NCBI GenBank assembly: GCA_013339895.1
Contig: JABACO010000001.1
Coordinates: forward strand, 23,894,780-23,958,779
DNA: 64,000 nt
Direction of reading: 5' to 3'
From: Ephydatia muelleri
Lineage: Eukaryota; Porifera; Demospongiae; Spongillida; Spongillidae
How positions within the stretch are numbered: position 1 is the stretch's first letter; each line of letters starts with the position of its first letter. Positions 10,466 to 22,018 of the stretch are shown here, piece by piece. Both the position numbers and the translations under genes were made by a program. Under the pieces are notes generated by a model. The model was not told where the DNA came from and did not search any database. It saw nothing but the letters and a program-made list of their open reading frames with translations.

Positions 10466-12238
10466 GTGAGTTTGCTATTTCATTTAACGCTAATAAAGAA
10501 TGAGGTCAAGTATGTAAATCCCCTAGTTCTGTACTTGTGCAGTCTCTGTGCTATATATCATTAGCTATATAAACTTCACGTATTGAAACATAAAATTGTA
10601 CAGCAAGCCACGTTTATGTAGTTTATTAAAATGTAAATCTAGATGATGTGTCATTTGATATATAAATGGGTATTTGTGATTCACATACTGTTATGGAGTT
10701 TGCGGATGATATCTGCAGCATGAAGATTAAATAATTACTGTGGCATTGTCAGTACACTGCTGTGACCTGTAGTGACTATTATGCATTCAACACTTATAAT
10801 GAATGAGTTCGTAAATCCTCTTGTTACGTACTTCTTTGAATCGAAAATCAGGAGAATGGGTACTAGTGTTTAACGTATTGAACAAAAAATGTACTGCAAG
10901 CCACTTTTATGTGGTTCAAATACGGTGAGATGGGTATCAGCATAGATGGGTATCTGTGCTTCATATACTCTTATGCAGTTTGCGGATCATTATGTTATAT
11001 CTGCAACATGATAAATAGATAATTATTTTGGCATTTTGACTTGTATAGTGTCTATTATGCATAAGGTAAATCAGGAATACGGCCATCAGTGTGTCACGCA
11101 CGTGTATGTTATGTACAATGGTATACAGCACGAGCGGAGGTCATGCAACTGTGGCTCGTGATTACAGAGAGACTTCATTTGTTTCCCTTATATCGCTCTG
11201 TACAGTCTGCTGTGCGGCCGTTAAATTGTCGACTAGGCATATATGGGTTGAAAATTATGTGTGTTTCAAAGGTGAATTACTACTATTAATAATTTGTGAC
11301 GGGGGAAGCAGTCTTCATTTATATATGGCAGATAAACATCCCACGCTATGCATGGTTGTATCAACACAGCTTCGGCTTCAAAATAGTTCGTGCATGAAGC
11401 TCTTTACTAAGCTGACTCTACTTTAGTCTGGGGACCAGACCTAGTCCCAGACATAGACTCCACTATATGCACTAAGGTGAGTCTATAACCGATACCAATT
11501 GAATTCAATAACGTACTGCAACGATCTCAGGCCAGGAGACAAGTTGCACATGATTCCAACGTGCCAGCGACTCCTCCCCAGTGTATGCAAAATGATTTTT
11601 AGGTATACAATTTAGCAACGCATGTGTGTATTGATTTTTGACCCTTATCCAGTTCCAATAACAATGGCACATGTTCGCTCGCACTAGATAGCGATGAAGT
11701 GATCACCATGCGCACTACGACTGAATAGTTACTGCGTCCCCAGGCAATATTGGTGGTACTAAGTTCCTTCGCACCATAATTCGGACACACCCTGTATCCA
11801 AAAGAATTATCATCAGTGTACCGAGCGCGGCGTAATACCAAGGACGATTCATTATTACATGGAATAGAAACGCCTCTCAGTACATATAAATTCCTTGATG
11901 CAATGTTCGGTGATGCATAACCATCAAACTTTGTTTTGCCTTTGTTCAGTTGTATCGTGTTTTTGGTGCTATTGGTTAGCACGTGACTGCATGTGCTGAT
12001 CGTACTTAGAAATCGGAAAAACACCGTTTTGGTCGATTTACATTGCATGGATGACCTCACAACGAGCTTGTCATTTTTTTCACTTTTCTACAACTGTGAT
12101 TGTAACTTAGATACTCGGAATGATAATGTTTTAATCAGTATAAGCTGCAGTCCCCTACATGTATTGTGAACCACTTTTCTAAAGAGAGGACCTAACTTAC
12201 TATACCATTTTTAAAAGCGTCTTAGTTATATTAGTAAT
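10466..12238. other. Intron; imperfect ~270-bp duplication, no gene
   Basis: About 10600-10800 and 10870-11070 are diverged direct copies, sharing words such as TTTGCGGATSAT and CAAGCCAC followed by TTTTATGTGGTT. Open frames at 11091-11426 (+) and 11599-12060 (-) show no recognisable motif or splice context. No supported gene. Confidence 0.4.
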
Positions 12239-12778
12239 CATATCCAGAAATGGCCCATACATAGGCGGTCATCTTGCCTTTTTAATTCAATTTGAATTTT
12301 AATCAACTCTATGATGTACTATAAGCAGGTCTGATTATGACATGTGTACTTCAAAAATTATTCCATTAACCATTTTTTAACTAAAATCAAGACAAAACCA
12401 TATCCGATAAGTAATTAAATGAATTCGCGGTTTGCGAATCAACGAATATTCCCAGTATATCTTCCGTAGACATGTATTGGGTACTTCAATACCAAGCACG
12501 CCAGATTTTTCTCAGCATTTGCCATGAGGATTGTTAGTACACTACATTTGTAGTGGGGTCGCCGTATCTTTCCTATTTAAGACGTCGCTTCCCTAGGATT
12601 GTCCTCAATGTATGGTTATAACCTTGGCAAATGTAGTGTACCAATAATCCCTCATGGCAAATGCTGACTGTGCTTAATATTGAAGACCCCCTCCCCATAC
12701 ATGTCTACGGGAAGATTTGTTGATTCGCAAACCGCGAATTAATTACTTCTTACTTTTGACCGCTCATTTCTGGATATG
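12239..12778. mobile_element. Foldback/MITE-like element with 14-bp perfect ends
   Basis: The ends are CATATCCAGAAATG and its reverse complement. Inside, a second inverted pair is centred on GAATTCGCGGTTTGCGAATC and a third on GCATTTGCCATGAGG, so most of the 540 bp can fold on itself. No target duplication is obvious and there is no coding capacity. Confidence 0.6.
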
Positions 12779-14345
12779 TTCAACATGTTTGACTCTAACG
12801 TTAAGGGATTGAATTATAAATTTCCAAGTTGTGCACTAGTTATAAAACTAATCGTATCGGGACTAAATAAAGGAAGCACCTTGTAAACCTAATCTATGCT
12901 CTCTGCAGGATAAGATGTGCACCATTAGGACATGTAATAGCAAGCCCTTCTTCTTCATCATCAGTATGACAATCGACAGCCTTCTATGCATACTCGATGC
13001 TGCCAGCCGTGCATTAATTGAATATTAATGAAACGAGAATATAATATGGCGTCAGCCCTTTCGTTACTACATGTAGGATATTTCCGTAAAAGCTGTGAAT
13101 CAACACATGACGTATGTGAGATACGGAGCGGTCACATGACACAAGAAAAGGGTCTGTAATATAGGTTTCTAATCAATCAATGTAACAATTAATACTACTC
13201 AAAGTGCTCAGGAGATATTGATATACACTTTCGAGTCTGAAACCGTCTTGGACAACATTGTAATCAACACTTCGCCTGACATTTCATCCCCAAAAGATAC
13301 TTTATCGCTTCGAAGGTTTCATTACCCATAATGGTGTTTTAAAAATCTCTGCTAATGCTGCACCAAAATAGCCACGCTTTTGCAAAGAGGTTTAGCTGCT
13401 TTGAAGTTTGGAAACGACAAGCCCTAAATATCTGGGAGGGCACGGATACATTCTGCATTTTACTGAGTAGTGAAAATATACTTTATAAGCTTGCCCTTTA
13501 TTCATAGGCATAGTACGTGGGGACTGACCATGATGTTGCGCAAAAGAAGGTTTCAGCGTTAACAGCAGCTGAACCTATAGTAAGCAGAGCGAAGCACATG
13601 TAAATGCAGATGGATATAGAAGAAGCTGATCATGAACACGGTGTGACACGGTGTGGTTTCAGAGGCCGGTGTTTCAAGCCGGTGTTTCAAAGGTGAGTCA
13701 TGTGACCTCGAAGAATTGAAATGAAGCTAGATCTGATGAACGATGTGGCTCGGGGAGAAAATTATAAATTGGAAAGCAAAGTACAGCTGCATCAAATACA
13801 CTTATACAAATGCTGTCACTACATCACGCGAGTAGATTCCTATGAAGCGTTTATAATAGATGACTTTTCCAACTCTCGATCGATTTATGCACATGAGCAT
13901 TCATCAGAACTGTGCACAAGGCAGCTGTTTTGGGCCTTCATGGCTCTCAAACGGCTTTGATTAAGACCCATATCGCCTAGGCAAGTCTGCAAAGATATGA
14001 GTGGTACTTGATTGACATTTTCAATGAATTCAATGACAATGAATTCAATGACATGAATTTTCAATGACAGTCAGAATGGGTAGACCGTAGGCAGATTTTA
14101 TATTACAAATATTTTACTACCATCTATAGGAGCAAAACAAATGCTGTACAATGACACCTTATGCATGATATTTGGATTAGTATCTCAAAAGTTATATAGC
14201 GCGGTTCACCCGGCCTGAAAGGCCTGGCCTGCCAGGTCAGATAAATTGATGTTATTAAACAATTTATTAAAAATTCACGGCTAACCACAAAAACATTACG
14301 ATATTATTAAACAATTTATTAAACATCATAGTTAACCACAAACGT
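12779..14345. other. Intergenic/intronic DNA, no gene
   Basis: Nothing recognised apart from a short imperfect ~53-bp direct repeat at 14244-14340 (TATTAAACAATTTATTAAA present twice) and CCTGGCCTGCCAGG palindromic words at 14219-14236. Those words recur at 14846-14945 around the hAT fragment and may be its subterminal repeats. Confidence 0.4.
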
Positions 14346-14347
14346 CG

Positions 14348-14689
14348 CCGGTTGAGCAAGACACTTCAGAAGCAGCTGCAGGTGCCCTTCAGAAAGCCGC
14401 AGTTCAGGGGGAGTATGATGCATGGCTGCTTGTTCCTGAGGCCCGAGTCATAGATGCAAATTCCCCTATTGACCCTCTAGAGTGGTGGAAAATGTACGAT
14501 GGGCAATTCTTCACAATTGCAAAGCTTGCCAGGAAGTATTTAGCTATTCCTACTTCTTCAGCTCCATCCGAGCGGGTGTTTTCGCGAGCTAAGCTGATTC
14601 TACAGCGCCAGAGATGGAACTTTCTCCCTCAACGTTTGGAGGCGTGTGTCATGCTGAAGCACAATGCATGGTTAATTACAAGTATTTAG
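14348..14689 (+). pseudogene. hAT transposase C-terminal fragment
   Basis: A frame ending at 14687-14689 contains WWKMYDGQFFTIAKLARKYL then IPTSSAPSERVFSRAKLIL, the conserved C-terminal dimerisation region of hAT transposases. Only the last ~110 residues are present. GC-rich inverted words CCTGCCAGGCC lie on both sides (14214-14236 and 14846-14945). It is a remnant inside the large intron. Family confidence is high; element limits are not resolved. Confidence 0.85.
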
Positions 14690-15308
14690 ATAGCAAGCGC
14701 GCTGTTTGCATCACTGCATGTTATGTCAATTTCTGCATCTAAATTGTAACCATTACCAGCTGATTGAAATAACTATTGTTACTATATAATTATAGCTATA
14801 GACATTGCAAAATGAATGAATAATTTATTATAATAAGTGGGTGGATCCCGACCTGCCGGCCTGTCAGGTCACGGTCCGGCCTGCCAGGCCAAGCTAAATG
14901 TCCGGCTTGGCAGGCCGACCTGGCAGGCCGGACTGGCCTTCGGCAACCTGCCGTTGAGTGCGTCATTCAGTAGGTGCAACGAAACGCAAGCATGCATGCA
15001 CATTGTTTCATGGAGGCTGGGTATTCTATTTACATCTACATGTGAAATCGGTCGCGCATCGAAGCACATGTTCTTGTTACAAGCCTCGCTGTGAAATAGG
15101 CACGTAGAGTGTATGCGTAATACAAAGTGTACAAGGCCCGTGTATGTTATTGTCGCTCTAACCTCATAATTATGTTTACCGCCATCTGTAAATATGTGAC
15201 TGTAAATTCCACCTCACAGATTAGTTTCCCATAGTCAGTGGCGGTCGCACATAATTTTGACGGCTGCTAGACGACCAGGCACTCTGAGAATCACTGTGCA
15301 TGCTTGTA

Positions 15309-15654
15309 ATGCGCCTATCATTGTTACGTGAGACCCCCCCCCCTGGGGCGAAGTTTGGGATTTGACACGATTTGACACGTGAATATCATTACTGGGTCCC
15401 ACATTTGACCTGGTCCGGGCATTTGACCTTTCAACACGTGACAGATTTTGTTGTAGAAATGGACGTCGACAAATGGAAATGGACACTTCCAAGGGACAAT
15501 TGAGTTACTATCAGGCCGCTTTCCATCTGAGTGAAAAATTTGGATAGAACTTAAGTTAGTTAAACTGTGCCACGAAGATAGCACACACGCGCAGACACAC
15601 CACACACATGCAAACACGCTCGCACACGCCACGCGCACACAGTCACATACATAT

Positions 15655-15717
<63 letters not shown>

Positions 15718-15983
15718 AGAGATAATCTATATATTATCTCTGCACACACACACAGATTAAAAACTATCGTACCGTATTCAACTATTGTAGTGAGCCAGAT
15801 GAAACTACCAGTATTTAAATCGCGTGAGCGAAGACATTTCCCGTGGTTTGCTTTTATAAAGGTGAAAATCGTGAAATCCCTCCCAATGCCCCAGGGGGGG
15901 TGTCTCACGACATTTGACCGGTTATAATCCCCCAACCAGGGGCGGTTTGCTTTAATAAAGGTCAAATCCCCAACTTCGCCCCA

Positions 15984-16042
<59 letters not shown>

Positions 16043-16066
16043 CTCACGTAACAATGATAGGCGCAT
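15309..16066. mobile_element. Foldback element with inverted arms and long poly-G
   Basis: The left arm (15309-15367) and right arm (about 15959-16066) are inverted copies, with ATGCGCCTATCATTGTTACG matching exactly. Between them are a CA microsatellite (about 15658-15715) and a diverged internal copy of the right arm (15840-15906). The right arm contains an uninterrupted G run of roughly 55 bases (15986-16041). There is no coding function: the 213-codon antisense frame crosses the repeat. Confidence 0.65.
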
Positions 16067-16129
16067 AATTGCATGCCATATATAAAACTGGGCCATAAAT
16101 ATGATATTGAATAGATTAATCAACCATGG

Positions 16130-17035
16130 GCCACAATAACCACAATAGTTTTAAAACTCTTGATTTTCTCTGATAGTCAGTTGATCCAGCTATACTCACA
16201 ACCTGATTCGTCAACAAAAAACTAGTGGTTAATAAAGTATGCTTATTTACACCATAACACTTCAAAATTCATATCAAGCATATGTATATAATGATGTGTA
16301 CTGATGTATAGATGCTCGCTTGTGCTCAAACGCCAGCATGGACGTACCCTATAGCCTCACTGAAACCACGTCCACTGTATGTGGCTGTTCTGCCACTGCT
16401 CCATCAAACAGTGTGCTTTCTAGTCCTATCATTGAGTACAGTACCATGTAGAATGGGGAGGGGGGGGGGGGGGGGGGAGAGTGGAGCTTAATTAGACTCG
16501 AGGGGACCCGCCGTTGCCTAGGCCTACTGTTGCTGTCGCTGTCATTTGACAAATCATGCAGTGCTGCCGCTTAATTAGTCACCTAGGCCTATACATGAAT
16601 GTCATCCATCCGTACTGAGGACTACATCCGTCGCTTTCTGTGGCTGGGTTGCTTAGCTTGATTTAGTCAAGTGTATGCAATTGCTAGCTTCGGTCTTTGG
16701 AAGTACTCGCCGGTATATGAACGTAGATTGTGGATATTGTTCCACAGATCCATCTAACTATGTACATTCTACTCCTAGGGCTACCAAAAACCTGTCCTTC
16801 CTTGCCATACGTCGCTTTGAGCACTACTATATCGCCAGCGGCAAATGGCGGTTTCGCCGTATTTACACTGCATGTAAAACCGGTTTTTGAGCAGCCAAAC
16901 CTGTTTTAATCGCGGCAGTATCACTGATCTGCGTGATCTTGAATCTAGTGCATCACAAATATAAAACAAAGCACCAAATGTACATCACTCTTTTAGAAAG
17001 TGGTCATCATCCTTATTTAATACTTCAAGGTAAAG
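16130..17035 (-). mobile_element. Internally deleted piggyBac relative
   Basis: The left side (from 16140, AAACTCTTGATTTTCTCTGA) matches one arm of the piggyBac block at 33.4 and 37.8 kb. The right side (16780-17030) matches its other arm at 39.87-40.09 kb, including the words GGCAAATGGCGG and AACCTGTTTTAA. Antisense scraps of the transposase N-terminus remain (16781-16840, 16510-16552). The transposase core is missing, so this is a non-autonomous derivative. TTAA-bounded ends were not found. Confidence 0.65.
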
Positions 17036-17401
17036 ATAAGATGACCTCGCTAAAGTTGGCGTGTTTTCTATCTTGACCTCTCGCGACAACTATACAGCTG
17101 ACTAGTCAGAAAACGAACACGAACCTTGATTGGGGCGTAACTGACATGCTCATACCGTTTTAAAAATAATATTACAGAGCTTGTGATGGTCGTTTTATCT
17201 CAGATCTGTTACATAAGTGTAGAGAGCAGAGGAACGTGACCGCTGTATAACTATCAGATTTGGCAGTGGACGCCCTCTATAACCATTAATATCAAGTTTA
17301 TGCTAATGTATAGTTTTCAATATTTAATTTATTGTTCATTGCGCAAGCTGCCGAGCCGAGTACGTATGCATTGGAAGCACAATTATCCGTAGTATTAGAT
17401 T

Positions 17402-18116
17402 CTCCCCCCCTCCCCATCAACCTATTAAATTCCCGCGAAGGGAGATAGGAATTAAGACTGCACCATAGATTCCTGCCGATCTGGGTTTCCAAGTGGAAAT
17501 GGTTACACTACAGCGAGTCGGATGACAAGGTACTCTGTCTTACTTGCGTAAAGGCTGTCAGTAATTTGTAACAGACTTTTAAAAATGCTGCGGATACCTT
17601 TTGACTAGAGGGTACAATAACTGGAAGTGCAGCTACTGATGTGTTTTGCAAACACGAATCAAGCGATGGCCATGCACAGTCTGTAGAGAAACTGTATACT
17701 CTACCATCCACTACAAAAGTGATTTAGCAATTCATTGCACACGTTCCCTATTTGAACAGCCAGGTTATGAATTGAAAGCAAATAAATACAACCAATAGAG
17801 TGTTGATTATGAACTGCAAATGTTGCACGGAGACAATGTAGATAAAAATAATCTTGCCATTCAGCTGTCTATTCTTGCAGTAGACCACCCGCAAGGTCAT
17901 AAAACACCAAGCATTTTTGTAATAATCGATTACTTTATGTCTCTTTCACCTGCCAAAAAGCATTTAATGGATCACGTGTGCACTGTACTGACTGATCATG
18001 CCTGCTACAAATGCTACCAGTGAGCGTTCATTTAGTGCCCTGCGTAGGTTGAAAATATATCTTCTCTCATCTATGTCTCAACAGAGACTGAAACATCTAA
18101 TTATGTATTATTAAAT
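17402..18116 (+). pseudogene. Degraded hAT transposase with central deletion
   Basis: About 17485-17560 reads WVSKWKWLHYSESDDKVLCL, like the TTF-type zinc finger of ZMYM/DUF4371-class hAT proteins. The reading is then broken by stops. At 18007-18060 MPATNATSERSFSALRR is the C-terminal dimerisation motif of the same class, reached after a frameshift relative to the frame at 17820-18023. The whole catalytic middle is absent. It is an inactive remnant. Confidence 0.75.
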
Positions 18117-19387
18117 ATTTCAAACAATGAATAATGAAATCAATCAAAGGTAATATTTTATTATAGTACATAAAAATAACGACACGAATTTAGCTAAAGA
18201 ATAGAAAAATACACATCTGAACACCTTGATATGCAAGTTCCCCCATCATCAATATCTATACCACTTCATGATCCATTTGGTTCTGGAACCCCATAGTCAT
18301 AAGTTAGTGGCCCTCAAAATAGCAAAAGATAGCGTGGCTCATATTTATCCTGCTACTTCTGGAAATGACTTTTTTTTTTTTTCCATTTGATAGCTATTTT
18401 GAGAGCAAGGATTTGATGACGCGTTCTGTTTCCCTGCCTAAAACTCAAACTAAAAAAGACTTCATTCTTCATGGAGTGATTCGCAATGTCCTTTCATTCC
18501 AGGTTGTTCCTTAACGAATCTACTGTTCCTCATATCTCGTAGCGGCAACGTACATGTATCAACTTATTTGCTTTCCACGTTTAGCCGAAAATCACTGTAA
18601 TTATTTGGGATCGTTGTGACAAAATACCACAGCAATTTATTCTAACGTGCATGGAAATGTAAAGAATCCACCTGCGTATACTGTATAGATAGTGCGTAAT
18701 TCTGTAGTATTGTGAAATTTGCAGAGAATATACTTCAGTTGGTGGACATGCGTGCAACTTCAGATATTATTCAATAACATGTACCGGCCCTTAACAAAAC
18801 GTGGTATGTTAACGAGATGCCTGGTGTAAATGTTGTATGTCTTGCCCAAGAATCGTTGCCACGAAAATCTAATACGTGTAAATAGTATGTATACGATCGA
18901 CAGGCCTTGGAAAACTCAGTACTAGTCTAAAGTAACAAATGATTTCGTTTCGATTTAGTGTAAAGGTACCAATGCACGCGGCTTTACCAGTTGACCGCGT
19001 CTGTGCAGACCAGCTAGCTCGGTTGTGTGTTGTAATCATGGGCGTCGGAAGGTACAAAACATTGGTCCGGCAAATGAATAAATAATGAAGACTTTGGGTG
19101 CGGGCCAAGCAGGGGGGAGCGCTGTAAGCTAGCCCGAGAAGCTTTGCAAATTATGCTTTATTAACGTCCTAAACCATAATGAATTTCACTGCAGTTCGCC
19201 GCCTAAAATCATGCTATTAATTCGAAATTGCGATTGGTACATTTGAAATGCTTCATATATGTATAAAATGACCAAACTGGCCAAGGTGTGTTCGTTACCT
19301 CGTACAAACTCCTCTGCAATACCATCTATTATCAGCTGTGCTTTTCACACCACTCTGCTCTAAACGAGCGCGTTTCACCCTTCGATC
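18117..19387. other. No gene seen
   Basis: AT-rich sequence with only short frames and no recognised RNA gene or element. The sequence from 19388 on is one copy of a segmental duplication shared with 33992 onward. Confidence 0.4.
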
Positions 19388-20775
19388 AAACCGAACGTTT
19401 TGGAAAGGGAAACGACTGACTTAGACGATCTACTGCAGACCACAAGGGACGGACAATAATATCGAGCGAGCGGCATCCATTTCTCTTCAGATGACCCCCA
19501 ACATTGTAATACATGTACATTATCATTGCAAGGTAACACTTCATTCGTGCTTGCACAATGACAGACGTAACAGGAAATAATTAGATGCATGCGAAAGGGC
19601 GTCATGCCCTTATCAGTTAATTTGATTTGGATCGACCGTCCGGTAAAGTGTTCAGTGCCATCTGATACGCAGTCATCGCCTTTGTCTGGCACATCTGATT
19701 CATGGACATCGGCAATACCGAATTACCCAAGGTTTCTGTTGGTTCTTTTTGGTGTCAGAAGAACGTAGCTATACTAAGCTGTTTGTTTTGTCGGAATAAC
19801 TTGAATTCTATATAAATTGAGGCGATCTATTAACACAAGCGAAAGCGTCATGCAAGCATTGTAGCTTAGACACGTAAAACACCACTGCATGCACATACAC
19901 ATGTAGCATAAAAGTCCGGACAATATTTAATAAATATTACATTTAATTCATAGCTTCTCACGTGATTTCAGAGTTCCGAGAGTGCGAGTCGGTACACAAC
20001 CAAAAAAATACAGCCCGATACGGAACCGGAAGGCATTGACATTCCGACACAGGGCCGATATCGGAATAGGGTCAGGTCGGTAGTAATTAACGACTTGGTT
20101 CGGGTTTGTAAAGTCGATTCGGAACGGGTTGTAGTTCCATTCCGTATTGAGCCGATAACGTACCGTACAAAGTGTGGTTACGGCTCTGTTACGAAGTGCT
20201 AACAGCCCGTACCGGTCTGAAAATAATAACTTCTTACTAACTGCCAATGGCGCAGTGTACTTTACGTGGTCTTTGGATGCCCAGCGGCGAGATTCTGGCA
20301 AGATCGTGGCCATCATGCCAGCCGGGTGGTTTATCTTGAGTAAGCAAGGGCAAGATCTTAGCCAGAAGTTGGTCAGCATAATCTTGGCAGTTCGTGCAAG
20401 ATCTTGGGCAAATTTTTTTTTGCTGGGATGACATTGACATGACCAATTGTTACGAATCCATGCAAATTGGCACTTTCATCTTTGATGGCCTGTTTCATAA
20501 ATGAATAAGACCCTACCAGCTAGCTACCCTACTGAATGCATGCCCCATATATAATGCAATGCAAACTTATAATCAAGAAATCAAGGATCACTGGATGAAA
20601 AAAATAAAAAAATGAAATCACAAAAACATGGATGATTGAGGTACATGTAATCAGAATGAGAAATAAATGAAATCACTGGATGAGTGAAGTAATCAGAATG
20701 ACTGGATGAATAATGAAATCACGATCGGAAATACAGTTAAAGTCACAGTCCTAAACTTAATACCCATTTGGCTAA

Positions 20776-21916
20776 TTGAAGTCACCAGAAAGTGGAGCAA
20801 CTGGAGCAGACGCAGTGCCATAATCAAATTCCGCATCATTAGCAGCAATGTCACTCAGGTCATCAGTTGATGGGTCTCCATGAAATACAGTAACAATCCA
20901 TTTCTCAAATTTTTTATGCGTCTTTTCTCTGCTTGAATCCCCAGTTGTTCGCACAAATGTTCGCTACAGTAACAAATATTAATTAACTTCAAATTGTTGC
21001 AGTTGTATCTTACCATGAGAGCAAGATGTTTTGTATACATTTCTAAATTGTCTGCCAGACTAACTTTGTATGTTACCAGGAATCGTTCAGCAAATTGTTT
21101 AGTGTTCATTGTCAGAAATCCCTGGCATGGCTGAGTACCAAACAGCTAGATTGTATATGGATACAGATTAAAATACATCAGTTTAAACATCATTCTTACT
21201 CGTCGCCTTTCCTCCGATCGCATATCTGCAAGTTTCTTATTGCAAAACTTCAACGCTTTCTGAAGCTTATGTGGAATAACAGCATCCACACCCATTACCC
21301 TTCCTAGCATGTCCTGTGCATGTGGATTTGAGTTTAGGCAGACTCCTGTGCAAGTATATGAAAACTTACATTGATATCCGACTTGGATGGATCTCTTCTA
21401 ACATTATTGCAGAACAACACAGCCAATTGAACACAAAGCTCCTCCTTGCATGATAAAACACAAATGTGCATAACATACATTAATACACATCCATTAACTT
21501 ACTTTAAAGGAACAAGTTTCAATGGAAAAGGAAGATTCAAAAAACTTCGTCATACTTCCTGCCATCTTCTTTTGTTCTGCTTGCAACACTTCAACTATAC
21601 GTCTCAACCTTTTCAGCTCTTCGCAGATGCTTTTTAGACAAGGTTGTAGCTGATGTGGTGGAATTGTATCCAAGTTACGGTCCGAACGGTCGTATGGCGT
21701 CCTTTGAATTTCAGATGCTGAAATTGGATCTTCAGCAGATCGTGATGTTGAAGGTACGGTGGCCATACTGGATGTTGATACAGGTATGCTAGTGCCATGA
21801 TATGCTATACTGGATGTTCCTGATGACAAAATTGTCAGTGATGCTGACGTAGAACTGGGAGTGCCACGAATTGTTGAACCCGCACTGCCAAATCCAGCAG
21901 AAACTAAGCGATGCAT
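20776..21916 (-). CDS. Transposon accessory gene, multi-exon, Ser/Thr-rich N-terminus
   Basis: The start is ATG at 21914-21916. Exon 1 (21503-21916) gives a Ser/Thr/Pro-rich stretch, then a coiled-coil-like segment around CEELKRLRRIVEVLQAEQKK. Further phase-0 exons appear at 21371-21444 (EELCVQLAVLFCNNVRRDPS), about 21204-21307 (MLGRVMGVDAVIPHKLQKAL), two short ones near 21016-21125, and a last exon about 20776-20964 ending in SGDFN and a stop. Splice signals are good throughout. I do not recognise the fold. By position, opposite the transposase gene in one element, it is probably the DNA-binding accessory protein. Exon borders in the middle are approximate. Confidence 0.6.
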
Positions 21917-22018
21917 ACTACTATACCAGTAACAGTGATCAAAGGTGAAAGCCCGCCAACGAATAAAATTTATTAAATCATGGCCACGTGGTCGTTGGTT
22001 TATTATTATTTTGACAAC

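Noticed and set aside
11599..12060. 153-codon minus-strand frame
   Set aside because: No recognisable domain, no splice context, in an intron of the NLR gene. Probably chance.
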